64,000 nt of DNA, taken from the NCBI GenBank assembly GCA_023269825.1, contig JAGDWI010000001.1:120492-184491 (forward strand), given 5' to 3'. Both the position numbers and the translations under genes were made by a program. This stretch comes from Desulfurococcaceae archaeon. Its GTDB lineage: Archaea > Thermoproteota > Thermoprotei_A > Sulfolobales > Desulfurococcaceae. Below, in pieces: positions 37,236 through 45,568 of this stretch. Position 1 is the stretch's first letter, and each line of letters starts with the position of its first letter. Under the pieces are notes generated by a model, which saw only the letters and a program-made list of their open reading frames with translations, was not told the DNA's origin and did not search any database.

Positions 37236-38987
37236 TCAAGTATATAATTCTTCGCGTTTAGCTATTTCTAACTTAATTTGTCCATCCTGTTCTCTTAATA
37301 TTATCTCGGGTGCACCGTATATTAAATTATGTCTCATGGATAATGTATCTTGATAAGCCCCTGTATCAAGAAACACTACGTAATAGTTTTCACCTCGGTT
37401 AGGTAAATGCAGTGGAATACCGCGGAGCTTCAATTTCAAACCTGGAATAGCTATTAACTTACTGTCAAGAATTGTAAACAATGGGGTTTTACCCTGCAAC
37501 TTGACTCCAACACTAATGAATTGCTTTACTTCACCCATGCTGTCGCAAGTGAGATCACTTATGGATGCTAGAACATGTGGTTTCTCGTTCAATCTCTGGG
37601 CTGGTAAAATAGGGAAATATTGATCTACTAATACAACATCCGGGATGTCGGCGAAGATAGACATACTGAGAACATATCTCTTCGTTGGAGTTACCAATAA
37701 TCTCGCGATTTTGTGGTTTTTAAGGACATCTGCTATATCAACTCTACCCGATAGTATTAGCTCAGCTAGTTTGGAGGATAGATCTTCCCTCATAATTGCT
37801 ATCAGTTCCTCGTATAGCTCTCTCCTACTATTATCTAGTGGCTGCTCCGCGCGTAATTCATGTAAGAGTTTTTCAATATTATCAAGGAATTCCCGCAACT
37901 CATCTATGTTATTGAAGTCCTTTGTTTTAACAATTTGTTCATGTACTAAGTGAACTGCAGAGTATGATCTAACGTCGACAACTTTAGATACAACTATGCG
38001 ATGTGATGAAACAACGAATCTCCCTCCTTCATATATTATCATCGGGTTAGGTGCGATGTCTTTGAATTTCTCGAGTAATTCTTTGAAGTAATCTACAATA
38101 GTGTAATCTGGTGATTCTTCTTCACCATCCCTTGCATCTATGTATGGGTAAGCCATTCCTCCTCCAGTATCCACCATCGATATGTTTTCAAAACCCATGT
38201 GTTTAAGCTCATCATATACTTGTTTAACTTCTAAGAAGTAGTTCCTGATATCTGTGTGCTTGTAGACCTGTGAACCAGGATGCATATGTAGTAGAACTGA
38301 TTTTTCCATTATGTACTTGTATTCTGATTTAAGATTCATTAAAGCATTTGTAGTTAACCCGAATTTGCTGCTTAATCCAACTGAACCAGACCATTTTCCG
38401 TGTAGTTTAACTAGTGGTTTAACCCTTATACCTATTTCGAATTGTGGATATTTTGCTAATAACTCGATTTCGCGCTCGCTTTCAACATCAATTATGATCC
38501 TCCAACCTTTCTCCTGCAGTTGTAATAAATCCTGAATAGTGGACTCGGTTACTACGCCATCGTAAATAAGCATTCTTGGAGTATACTTGTCAGCTAGCTT
38601 TAATAAAGTCCTTAGTTCACCAATAGATCCAGTGTTAAATCCCCATTGGTATTTCTCCCCGTAGTTTAATATAGCTTCGATAATTATAGGTAGAGGATTA
38701 ACTTTCATGGGAAACACAGGTATTAGTTTTCCCTTGTAGCCAATGGCTTCACTTACTGTTAAGTAACTATTGTAAACTAAGTCCATTGAGCTCCTAATGG
38801 CTGGAAGTATTCTAATGTATGCTACGTCGAAATTATACTTGTCCATGATCTCTTTAATTCTCAAAGTATTATCTCCTATTTTTATCACTAAGTAACCTTC
38901 TTCATCAATATCTATCAGTGATTCTCTAACGTAGTTTTCTAATCCATATATTTTTCTAGCTGTGTTCACGTTCCATTCTTCGTTCAT
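37236..38987 (-). CDS. speA: SpeA-type biosynthetic arginine decarboxylase (PLP fold III)
   Basis: A 583-residue PLP enzyme of the alanine-racemase-like fold, group IV decarboxylases. PLP lysine is Lys95 in VFPMKVNPLP. Other SpeA-like blocks: SSKFGLTT, LLHMHPGSQ, DTGGGMAYPYI, IIYEGGRFVVSS, VLVDQYFPILPAQRL, LTCDSMGEV and LDTGAYQDTLSMRHNL. These align in order with bacterial SpeA (KVNQ, GSKFGL, HLGSQ, DVGGG, EsGRa, QLFPIMP, CDSDG, GAYQE..HNL). It is about 50-70 residues shorter than bacterial SpeA. The expected product is agmatine for polyamines, important in thermophiles. It is preceded by a small coiled-coil gene. Specificity for arginine is inferred, not proven. Confidence 0.82.
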   Translation of the reverse strand: MNEEWNVNTARKIYGLENYVRESLIDIDEEGYLVIKIGDNTLRIKEIMDKYNFDVAYIRILPAIRSSMDLVYNSYLTVSEAIGYKGKLIPVFPMKVNPLPIIIEAILNYGEKYQWGFNTGSIGELRTLLKLADKYTPRMLIYDGVVTESTIQDLLQLQEKGWRIIIDVESEREIELLAKYPQFEIGIRVKPLVKLHGKWSGSVGLSSKFGLTTNALMNLKSEYKYIMEKSVLLHMHPGSQVYKHTDIRNYFLEVKQVYDELKHMGFENISMVDTGGGMAYPYIDARDGEEESPDYTIVDYFKELLEKFKDIAPNPMIIYEGGRFVVSSHRIVVSKVVDVRSYSAVHLVHEQIVKTKDFNNIDELREFLDNIEKLLHELRAEQPLDNSRRELYEELIAIMREDLSSKLAELILSGRVDIADVLKNHKIARLLVTPTKRYVLSMSIFADIPDVVLVDQYFPILPAQRLNEKPHVLASISDLTCDSMGEVKQFISVGVKLQGKTPLFTILDSKLIAIPGLKLKLRGIPLHLPNRGENYYVVFLDTGAYQDTLSMRHNLIYGAPEIILREQDGQIKLEIAKREELYT

Positions 38988-39022
38988 TTCTACATGAGCC
39001 CTTTTAATCAGTAGTATAGTTA

Positions 39023-39259
39023 TTAACTAGGTTTAAAAACGTTGCTTAATTCTCCACTGGTTAAAATATCAGTTAAAATTTCCTCCTTTAATTTCTCGAG
39101 CAAATCCTTGATTTTTCTCTTGAACTCGTCATGCATATCGCTTCTATCTACTTCTACTTCAAGGTCTCTTATTTTATCAAGCAAAGATATTGATTGAGTT
39201 ATAATCATTTCATCTAATTCACTAGCCCTATGCACTACTTTACCAAGACTCGTCTCCAA
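39023..39259 (-). CDS. Small coiled-coil protein, unknown
   Basis: A 78-residue charged, helical protein starting at TTG 39259. It is almost entirely predicted helix with heptad-like Leu/Ile spacing (ISLLDKIRDLEVEVDRSDM, FKRKIKDLLEKLKEEIL). I do not recognise a family. It ends 35 bases before the speA start on the same strand, so it is probably cotranscribed; an accessory role is speculation. Codon use looks normal for the window, supporting a real gene. Confidence 0.55.
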   Translation of the reverse strand: METSLGKVVHRASELDEMIITQSISLLDKIRDLEVEVDRSDMHDEFKRKIKDLLEKLKEEILTDILTSGELSNVFKPS

Positions 39260-39304
39260 TTAAATCCCGTTGAATTTATTCAAAATTCATAAATTATTAA
39301 AGGC

Positions 39305-39363
39305 GGGGTCAGGCGGTCCGTGAAGCACTCACCGTTCGTCTAGGAGGGCTCACCTCATTCCCC
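39305..39363 (-). ncRNA. Possible C/D box sRNA (degenerate boxes)
   Basis: A GC-rich island in AT-rich spacer. On the minus strand GGGG (39363-39360) and CCCC (39308-39305) can form the terminal stem. Inside are a C-like box ATGAGGT (39358-39352, 5 of 7), a weak D' ACGA after 12 nt, a weak C' GTGAGTG, and a perfect D box CTGA (39312-39309) after 13 nt. Layout fits, but three boxes are poor. It lies 45 bases upstream of the small coiled-coil gene on the same strand. A TTTAAATAT sequence at 39375-39383 is a little too close to be an ideal TATA box. Confidence 0.42.
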
Positions 39364-39397
39364 AATTACATAGATATTTAAAGAAAACCTATTATTT

Positions 39398-40096
39398 CTA
39401 CGTCCTGGAGATTTTTCTCGCCGCTCTTTTTATTACTTCAAGAATTTCTTCGTTCGGTACATAACCTGGAATTACTTCAACAGGCTTAGCTCCATATTTA
39501 TCGTAGTCTTCTACTCGATTTATAGCTATGAATGGTACGTATTGAACCATGTATTTATCAGCTTCTAACGGATGCTCAAAGGCTTCGATGGTTTCAACGA
39601 TGAAGTTATCGTTTATTAAACCTATTTGATTTACGAAATCAACTACGAGGGGACAGTATGGACACTCAGGTGTTACAAATACTTTAATATGTAGTGGAGT
39701 ATCTATGGTTTCTACTTCTTCGACCACTGCTTCAGGTAATTTAACTCCATCTGATATATATCCATGGATATATATGAATGGTGCAAATTCTTGTCCACTC
39801 GGTAAGCCGTAATATCTGATATTCCTCTTTCTAGTGTCATAAATGAAAGCTGGTAGATATCTTGGCCTATAAGTCCTTCCTTTAACCGCATCCAATATTT
39901 CGAATACGAGTTTACCACTTGAAATCTTTGTTAACTCTTCTGCGAGCGTTTTTGCCTCTGGGCATGTATGGCAGTGACTATTTGACCCTGGTGCGTCAGT
40001 GGAGTCAATTACTAGTACATCTTTCATGTTTTTCTTGAACGCACTAAATATCTTCTTTAACTCCTCTACTGTTTCCTGGTCAAATAAAGCACACAT
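39398..40096 (-). CDS. Protein disulfide oxidoreductase (PDO, two thioredoxin folds)
   Basis: A 232-residue glutaredoxin-like PDO, the thermophile enzyme that forms and rearranges disulfides in the cytosol. Two thioredoxin folds are in tandem. The C-terminal domain has the classic CPYC site at residues 145-148 (VTPECPYCPL), with cis-Pro in VQYVPFIAIN. The N-terminal domain has CHTC at 42-45 rather than the more usual CQYC type, plus an extra Cys2. Start ATG 40096 follows GGTGG with an A-rich gap. It is divergent from the winged-helix gene at 40175 across 78 bases. Confidence 0.93.
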   Translation of the reverse strand: MCALFDQETVEELKKIFSAFKKNMKDVLVIDSTDAPGSNSHCHTCPEAKTLAEELTKISSGKLVFEILDAVKGRTYRPRYLPAFIYDTRKRNIRYYGLPSGQEFAPFIYIHGYISDGVKLPEAVVEEVETIDTPLHIKVFVTPECPYCPLVVDFVNQIGLINDNFIVETIEAFEHPLEADKYMVQYVPFIAINRVEDYDKYGAKPVEVIPGYVPNEEILEVIKRAARKISRT

Positions 40097-40174
40097 TTTT
40101 TTTCCACCTATAACTTCGTTATAATTAAAAAGAATAAAGCCCTTTTAAATAAGTATATCTATTGGAGGAAAAAA

Positions 40175-40948
40175 TTGAAGAAAACTCTACAACATAGAGT
40201 TCTCGAGCTTCTAAGAGATAATCCAGGTATTACGTTAAAAGATTTGGCTTCAACAATCGGAATCGATCCAAGTAAGTTAAAGGCTTTAATATATAAGCTA
40301 AGATCACTAGGTTATATTGAGAAAGCAGGTAAAGGATATATCCTCACGCAACGAGGCGAGAGCTTTCTCCACTACTTGAATAGAGTTTCTAAGGTGGAAT
40401 CCCGTGACGAAGGTGTAAGCCTTAATGAAGGCTCACATGCCCCCACCGAGGTACCCGTAGAGGAAGCAAGGGCTCAGAATACTGTTAGAATAGATATAGA
40501 ACCGCATGTTGAACACGCGGAGGCTTCAAGTAAAGTTAGAACAAGTGAAGATATAATGGTGATCATTGAAAACATGATGAATAAAATTAGGGAATTAGAT
40601 AGGAGATTGAATCGATTAGAAGAACAATTAAGAAACATCGAGAAAGCACTAACATCGCATCAAAAGAGAAGTGAGCCGGTTTCAATTGAGCCACCAGTAA
40701 TGTTATACAGTGAAGCATTATCCAAGTACGGGTCATTGGTGGAAAAAATGCTAGGTGAGAACAAAATACTTAAAATAGGTTCTCTAATAGTTGATAGTGG
40801 GTTCTACGTAAACTTTAAGAGCAAGTTTCCGATAAGAGTTGTAGATGTTGAAAAACTAAACCAGCACGAGAGACAATTACTAGAAGAAATGCGTAGAGAA
40901 GCTCTAGTAGTTTTACATGCTGGAAAAGAGTATAGGTTGATAGAGTAG
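40175..40948 (+). CDS. Winged-helix protein with coiled coil
   Basis: A 257-residue protein. Residues 5-65 are a winged helix (LRDNPGITLKDLASTIGIDP, KLRSLGYIEKAGKGYILT). A linker of about 60 acidic residues follows, then a heptad helix (IMVIIENMMNKIRELDRRLN, RLEEQLRNIEKAL). The C-terminal 80 residues form a small folded domain with LKIGSLIVDSGFYVNF. I do not recognise a named family; a dimeric DNA-binding regulator is likely. Start is TTG 40175 behind GGAGGA. It ends two bases before the convergent TYW1 stop. Confidence 0.7.
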   Translation: MKKTLQHRVLELLRDNPGITLKDLASTIGIDPSKLKALIYKLRSLGYIEKAGKGYILTQRGESFLHYLNRVSKVESRDEGVSLNEGSHAPTEVPVEEARAQNTVRIDIEPHVEHAEASSKVRTSEDIMVIIENMMNKIRELDRRLNRLEEQLRNIEKALTSHQKRSEPVSIEPPVMLYSEALSKYGSLVEKMLGENKILKIGSLIVDSGFYVNFKSKFPIRVVDVEKLNQHERQLLEEMRREALVVLHAGKEYRLIE

Positions 40949-40949
40949 A

Positions 40950-42038
40950 TTACTCCTCGATTTCCTCGTATTCCTCAGTTAGTACTGGTACATATTTCTC
41001 GGGGCATTCAACTCCTTCTGGGCAACCTTTACCGTGTCTTATAGGTTTCTCGAGCCTACTCAATAACACTACTCTGCTTGGAATAGATTCACTAAGAAGT
41101 CTATAGCCAGTGAGTTCTCCTAGTTTCCTCGCGTAATCTCTTACCTCAGGGTGAGACGGCATATTGTCTCTAGTCAATCTCCCTTTGCTGACTCCTAAGT
41201 ACATGTATGCTTTGACTTCAACGTAGTGCGGGTTTCCTTTCTCAATGATTTTTGCAAGGCTCTTCAATGCCTCCGGCTGATCATTGAATTTTTTTACAAG
41301 AGTTATTCTAAACACGACAGGGGATTTAAATGACCTAACGTAATCGATTGTTTCCTGTAATAATTCCCAAGCTCTCGGGATAAGTGGTCTATTAAAGTAA
41401 TCATAGGACTCCTTATTCCAAGCCTCAATACTTATATATAATTGCGTGGGTTCAACCTCCAGGTTCTTCAGAACATCAGGCCTCGTACCATGTGTTACGA
41501 GAAAAGTTGTTATTCCTCTTTTATGGTATTCTTCTATGAGATCACTTAAGCGTGGATATAGAAGTGGTTCTCCAGCTAAGCTTATTGCTGCGTGTTTTGG
41601 TTTGAGTGCTTCTTCAACTAATCTTTGATCTGCTCTCGGGTTGCCCTTGAATCCAGCCATTATTTGCTTATGTGTAGCAATGCTCTCTTCAACTATAACT
41701 TCAGGGTCATCTATAATAGGGATCTTTGTGTCATCCCAGTGCATACCAATGTCTTCGGGTTGAATTCTCCAGCAGTGTAGGCACCTGTTCCAACACCATG
41801 CAACAACAGGTGTCATTTGTATACATCTGTGACTCTCAATACCGTACCATAAACACTTGTAACAGAACCTGTGATGAAGTACAGCTTCCTTGGTCCAGTG
41901 GCATCTTTTAACTGCTCCTATTGTCCCTATTATGTGGTAGCCTTGTTTAGTGAGTCGCTCGTAGATCGCTCTATATACTGGCGTACTATTCCAGAATTCT
42001 TCGCGCTTCATCTTAACTGTCTTCAAGTCTATTGTCAA
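40950..42038 (-). CDS. taw1: 4-demethylwyosine synthase TYW1 (radical SAM)
   Basis: A 362-residue archaeal TYW1 that builds the tricyclic base of wyosine at position 37 of tRNA-Phe, using pyruvate and SAM. The radical SAM cluster is Cys82, Cys86 and Cys89 in WCWNRCLHCW. A second cluster site is Cys46, Cys59 and Cys72, spaced 13 and 13, exactly as in the Methanocaldococcus enzyme. ISLAGEPLLYPRL and YISIEAWNKESYDYFNRP follow as typical. Start is TTG 42038 with AAGGTG upstream. It lies divergent from the sRNA/biotin carrier unit. Confidence 0.95.
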   Translation of the reverse strand: MTIDLKTVKMKREEFWNSTPVYRAIYERLTKQGYHIIGTIGAVKRCHWTKEAVLHHRFCYKCLWYGIESHRCIQMTPVVAWCWNRCLHCWRIQPEDIGMHWDDTKIPIIDDPEVIVEESIATHKQIMAGFKGNPRADQRLVEEALKPKHAAISLAGEPLLYPRLSDLIEEYHKRGITTFLVTHGTRPDVLKNLEVEPTQLYISIEAWNKESYDYFNRPLIPRAWELLQETIDYVRSFKSPVVFRITLVKKFNDQPEALKSLAKIIEKGNPHYVEVKAYMYLGVSKGRLTRDNMPSHPEVRDYARKLGELTGYRLLSESIPSRVVLLSRLEKPIRHGKGCPEGVECPEKYVPVLTEEYEEIEE

Positions 42039-42069
42039 AACGATGCACCTTCATGAAACATATTTCGAA

Positions 42070-42106
42070 AACACTCTTATAATAGTGTTATTAGCAATGC
42101 TTATAA
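42070..42106 (+). promoter_or_regulatory. Promoter of the sRNA / biotin carrier unit with inverted repeat
   Basis: TTATAA at 42101-42106 is placed so that transcription would start near 42130, five bases before the sRNA C box. AACACT (42070-42075) and AGTGTT (42084-42089) form an inverted repeat just upstream that could bind a regulator. Confidence 0.5.
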
Positions 42107-42134
42107 CCATTCAAGGTAATTACTTATTTTTTGA

Positions 42135-42183
42135 GTGATGAACGAACCCGTGTCTGATAGATGAAGATGGTTGGCGTTGCTGA
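42135..42183 (+). ncRNA. C/D box sRNA in the leader of the biotin carrier gene
   Basis: C box GTGATGA (42135-42141, perfect), 12-nt guide ACGAACCCGTGT, D' CTGA (42154-42157, perfect), spacer TAG, C' ATGAAGA (42161-42167, 6 of 7), 12-nt guide TGGTTGGCGTTG, D CTGA (42180-42183, perfect). This is a textbook archaeal 2'-O-methylation guide for L7Ae, Nop5 and fibrillarin. The D box is immediately followed by GGTTGAT, the Shine-Dalgarno site of the gene starting at TTG 42196. The expected methylated base is the one pairing with the fifth guide base upstream of each D box; targets must be sought in rRNA and tRNA. Confidence 0.88.
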
Positions 42184-42195
42184 GGTTGATCCATT

Positions 42196-42726
42196 TTGCC
42201 GAAAATATACAGAGTTAAGACAATACTTGGAAACACTATTGAACTAGAAATGGTTGAAAAAACAAGGAACATGATCGTGTTTAAAGATATAAACACTGGT
42301 GATCTCTACAAAATTTCCATCAAGAAAGTTGATGATGGAAAATATGTTTTAAACGTTAACGGTGAAGAGCACACAGTGTACTCGTTCGAGAACGACTTAG
42401 TAGTGGATTTCACGCAACCGTTGATTAGCGAAGTACGCTCGGAAATTACCCAAGAATCGAAGAAGGAGAAGAAAGAGCATGTTAAACTACTGCAGCAAGT
42501 AGTAGAGCCAGGTGTTATTCAGTCACCGATATCGGGTAGAGTAGTTGAGGTTAAAGTTAAACCGGGAGCAGTCGTAAATGTAGGTGATACCGTTATATTA
42601 CTTGAATCCATGAAGATGATTATAGAAGTTAAATCTCATTTAGCTGGAGTGGTTGAAGAAGTATACGTTAATCAAGGTAAAGCTGTTAATAAGGGAGAAA
42701 AATTATTGAAAATAAGATCATCATAA
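42196..42726 (+). CDS. Biotin carboxyl carrier protein
   Basis: A 176-residue carrier subunit. Residues 105-176 are a biotinyl domain: SPISGRVVEVKVKPGAVVNV, the attachment motif ESMKM with biotinyl Lys140, and NQGKAVNKGEKLLKI. The usual first residue of the motif is Ala; here it is Ser. The N-terminal ~75 residues form a separate beta-rich region as in methylmalonyl-CoA/propionyl-CoA carboxylase gamma subunits, joined by a charged linker. Start is TTG 42196 behind GAGGTTGAT, which is also the tail of the sRNA. Its stop codon overlaps the convergent carboxyltransferase stop by six bases. It should serve accC (16453) and the carboxyltransferase. Confidence 0.92.
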   Translation: MPKIYRVKTILGNTIELEMVEKTRNMIVFKDINTGDLYKISIKKVDDGKYVLNVNGEEHTVYSFENDLVVDFTQPLISEVRSEITQESKKEKKEHVKLLQQVVEPGVIQSPISGRVVEVKVKPGAVVNVGDTVILLESMKMIIEVKSHLAGVVEEVYVNQGKAVNKGEKLLKIRSS

Positions 42727-44277
42727 AGGTATATTGGTGTGTTTCCTGAATGGAGGTAACTCAGCTCTCTTACCACTTAGCAATGTAAGTGCTTCGTAGA
42801 TCTTTCTCCTTGTCTCAGCTATATCGATGACGTCATCTATGTAACCTAGTTCAGCCGCTCTAAACGGGTTCGCAAAGATTTCCCTGTATTCTCTTAGTTT
42901 TTCGCGGTAGAGTGCCTCGGGATCAGTAGATTTCTCCATTTCTCTCCTATACAGTATTCTAACAGCTCCTTCGGGACCCATCACAGCTATTTCAGCTGTA
43001 GGCCAAGCGAAGTTTACGTCGCTTCCAAGCGATAAACTACCCATTGCTATGTATGCTCCTCCATATGCTTTACGCATTATTACAGTTATCTTTGGTACTG
43101 TGGCTTCAGCGTAAGCATGGAGGACTTTTGCTCCGTGTTTTATTATGCCCCCGTGCTCTTGATCAACACCTGGCATGAACCCGGGAGTATCTACAAGCGT
43201 TACTATTGGTATATTAAATGAGTCGCAGAACCTAACGAACCTCGCTATTTTATTGCTTGCATCTATATCTATAACTCCTGCGTTTACAGCTGGCTGATTT
43301 GCAACAATTCCCACTGAGTACCCGCCTATTCTTCCGAAACCTACGACAGCTGATTTAGCCCAATTAGCGTGGACTTCGAGGAAGTCGCCGTCATCTAGAA
43401 TAGATTTTACAACTTGTTTAACGTCAAATGGTTTCATGGGGTCGGTTGGGACTACTTCATATAGTTCTTCTAATTTACGATCAACTGGGTCATCTGTTGG
43501 GATATAGGGTGGATCCTCAGTGCTATTGCTCGGTAGATAGGATAATAGTTTTCTAACTATTATGAATGCTTCCTCCTCTGTTTCACTTACGAAGTGAGCT
43601 ACTCCACTAGTGGAACCATGTACATCAGCACCTCCCAGCTGATCAAACGTTACAGACACTCCTGTAGCAGCTTTAACGACCTCGGGACCTGTGATGAACA
43701 TGTAGGCTCCTTTGACTATTATAACGAAATCCATGAGAGCTGGACTATAAGCTGCTGCCCCAGCACATGGGCCCAGGATAATAGCTATTTGTGGTATTAC
43801 TCCACTAGCTTTAACATTAGCGTAGAAAATTCTGCCACAGCCATGTAACGCTGAAACACCCTCCTGTATTCTAGCTCCACCTGAATCATATAGCCCTATA
43901 ACTGGTACACCTGCTTGTATAGCTTGTTCTATTGTTTTCGCAATTTTCTCTCCGTGTGCTTCACCTATGCTTCCTCCTAGTACAGTGAAATCCTGAGCGT
44001 AAATAAACACGGTTCTACCATCTATTTTACCGTAACCTACGACTACGCCGTCGCCGAAGTACTTTTGTTTATCTAAGCCGAAGTATGTTGATCTATGGAG
44101 CCGCATCCACTGATATTCCACGAAGGAATCAGGGTCTAGTAGTTTAGTTAGCCTGTCTCTAACCCATAATTTACCTTTTTGTCTTTGTTGCTCTATTTTA
44201 TCTTTGCCTCCGCCAGTAATAGATAGTTCTCTGTATTCACGGACTTTTCTTATTAGATCATCATGAGAGCTCATCAT
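42721..44277 (-). CDS. Acyl-CoA carboxyltransferase beta subunit (PccB/MmdA type)
   Basis: A 518-residue biotin-dependent carboxyltransferase with two crotonase-like halves. The N-terminal half has YGKIDGRTVFIYAQDFTVLG, GLYDSGGARIQEGV and GPCAGAAAYSPALMDF; the C-terminal half has TLVDTPGFMPGVDQEHGGII and MRKAYGGAYIAMGS. It transfers CO2 between carboxybiotin and propionyl- or acetyl-CoA, or the reverse as a methylmalonyl-CoA decarboxylase. No membrane beta subunit (Na+ pump) is next to it. Its start overlaps the thiolase stop by four bases (ATGA), so the two are translationally coupled. Confidence 0.94.
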   Translation of the reverse strand: MMSSHDDLIRKVREYRELSITGGGKDKIEQQRQKGKLWVRDRLTKLLDPDSFVEYQWMRLHRSTYFGLDKQKYFGDGVVVGYGKIDGRTVFIYAQDFTVLGGSIGEAHGEKIAKTIEQAIQAGVPVIGLYDSGGARIQEGVSALHGCGRIFYANVKASGVIPQIAIILGPCAGAAAYSPALMDFVIIVKGAYMFITGPEVVKAATGVSVTFDQLGGADVHGSTSGVAHFVSETEEEAFIIVRKLLSYLPSNSTEDPPYIPTDDPVDRKLEELYEVVPTDPMKPFDVKQVVKSILDDGDFLEVHANWAKSAVVGFGRIGGYSVGIVANQPAVNAGVIDIDASNKIARFVRFCDSFNIPIVTLVDTPGFMPGVDQEHGGIIKHGAKVLHAYAEATVPKITVIMRKAYGGAYIAMGSLSLGSDVNFAWPTAEIAVMGPEGAVRILYRREMEKSTDPEALYREKLREYREIFANPFRAAELGYIDDVIDIAETRRKIYEALTLLSGKRAELPPFRKHTNIPL

Positions 44278-45458
44278 TTAACCCTTCTAAAAACAGCTAC
44301 AGCAGCAGTTGTACTTACTCCTCCAATATTATGCGTTAAAGCTGTTTCAGGATTACTAGCTTTAAAACCTGGGAAATCTCCTCTTAGCTGCATCACTGCC
44401 TCAGCAGCTTGGTAGATTCCAGTGGCTCCTACTGGGTGACCACGTGCTTTTAATCCACCACTGAAGTTTATTTCTGGTTTATCGCCTTTATGGAATCTTC
44501 CTTCACGGTATAGTTTCGGAGCTAGACCTTTGGGTGCTAAACCTAGATCTTCTATTGAAAGATAACCAGTTACGTGGAAAGCATCGTGTAGTTCAATGTA
44601 GTCAACGTCTTTGATTTCTAGGCCCGCCTTCTTCAAGGCTTCTCTTGATGCTTTAACAGTGGAATCCATTGTTAGTAAGTCGTTGCGTGTTGTTAAATCA
44701 ACGCTGTCTGTTGCTAACGATACGCTTGCTAACTCTACAACTACGTCTCTACCTGTTTTCTTAGCTATTTCTCTTGCTCTATCTTCTCCGCGAACGAGGA
44801 GCAGTACAGCTGCACCGTCACCTATGGGTGCACTATGGTATAGTCTTATGGGGTCAGCTATTAGTGGACTAGACATTATTTCTTCAATAGTGGTTTTTCC
44901 CCTTATTTGAGCATAGGGATTATAACTTGCATACTCATGCATTTTTAGAGGCCAATAAGATAGTTCTTCGTCAGTGTAACCAAATAATGTCTTATATAAT
45001 CTCGCGATCATGGCATTTAACCCTGTAAAAGTCGCACCATACAGTACCTCGTAGTCAGCGTCAGCTGCTTGCGCGAGCGCTCTTGTAACGTAGCCTGTTG
45101 TCGCCTCAGTTAGCTTCTCCACTCCAGTTGCTGCCACAACGTCGACTAATCCAGATTTAACTAATGCATATGCAGCGTATAGAGCTGCGCCGCCGCTACC
45201 GCATGCAGCTTCTACTTTAAAAGCTGGTAATCCGCGGAAACCAGCATGATCAGCTAGTAGTGCACCGAAGCTGTCTTGACCCATTAAAACACTGGAAGTC
45301 ATGTTCCCTACAACTATTGCTTGCGGTTTTACTCCGCCTGCGTCATCAATGGCTTTCCATAAAGCCTCGGAGAATAGTTCCTTAGCGTGTTTCTCATAGA
45401 ACCTACCGATCTTGGTTAACCCTACTCCTATCACAAAAACCCTTTCCAACATCGACAC
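44274..45458 (-). CDS. SCP2-type thiolase / acetyl-CoA acetyltransferase-like
   Basis: A 394-residue thiolase-superfamily enzyme. Nucleophile Cys86 is in EAACGSGGAALYAA. The other motifs are HDAFHVTGYLSIEDLG, GGLKARGHPVGATGIYQ with the catalytic His, and HNIGGVSTTAAVAVF, where the second catalytic Cys of standard thiolases is replaced in the common archaeal SCP2-like way. Archaeal members act with HMG-CoA synthase in isoprenoid synthesis and usually need a small DUF35/OB-fold partner, which is not adjacent here. It is instead coupled to the carboxyltransferase. Start GTG 45458, or ATG 45452. Confidence 0.9.
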   Translation of the reverse strand: MSMLERVFVIGVGLTKIGRFYEKHAKELFSEALWKAIDDAGGVKPQAIVVGNMTSSVLMGQDSFGALLADHAGFRGLPAFKVEAACGSGGAALYAAYALVKSGLVDVVAATGVEKLTEATTGYVTRALAQAADADYEVLYGATFTGLNAMIARLYKTLFGYTDEELSYWPLKMHEYASYNPYAQIRGKTTIEEIMSSPLIADPIRLYHSAPIGDGAAVLLLVRGEDRAREIAKKTGRDVVVELASVSLATDSVDLTTRNDLLTMDSTVKASREALKKAGLEIKDVDYIELHDAFHVTGYLSIEDLGLAPKGLAPKLYREGRFHKGDKPEINFSGGLKARGHPVGATGIYQAAEAVMQLRGDFPGFKASNPETALTHNIGGVSTTAAVAVFRRVK

Positions 45459-45568
45459 CTTACTGTTTAGTAATTGTATATAAGGAACCAGGTATAAAAA
45501 TAGAGTTCAAAACATCCCTGATAATTAATTCATATTAGTAACTATTTAATCATGGAATGGTGTACTGT

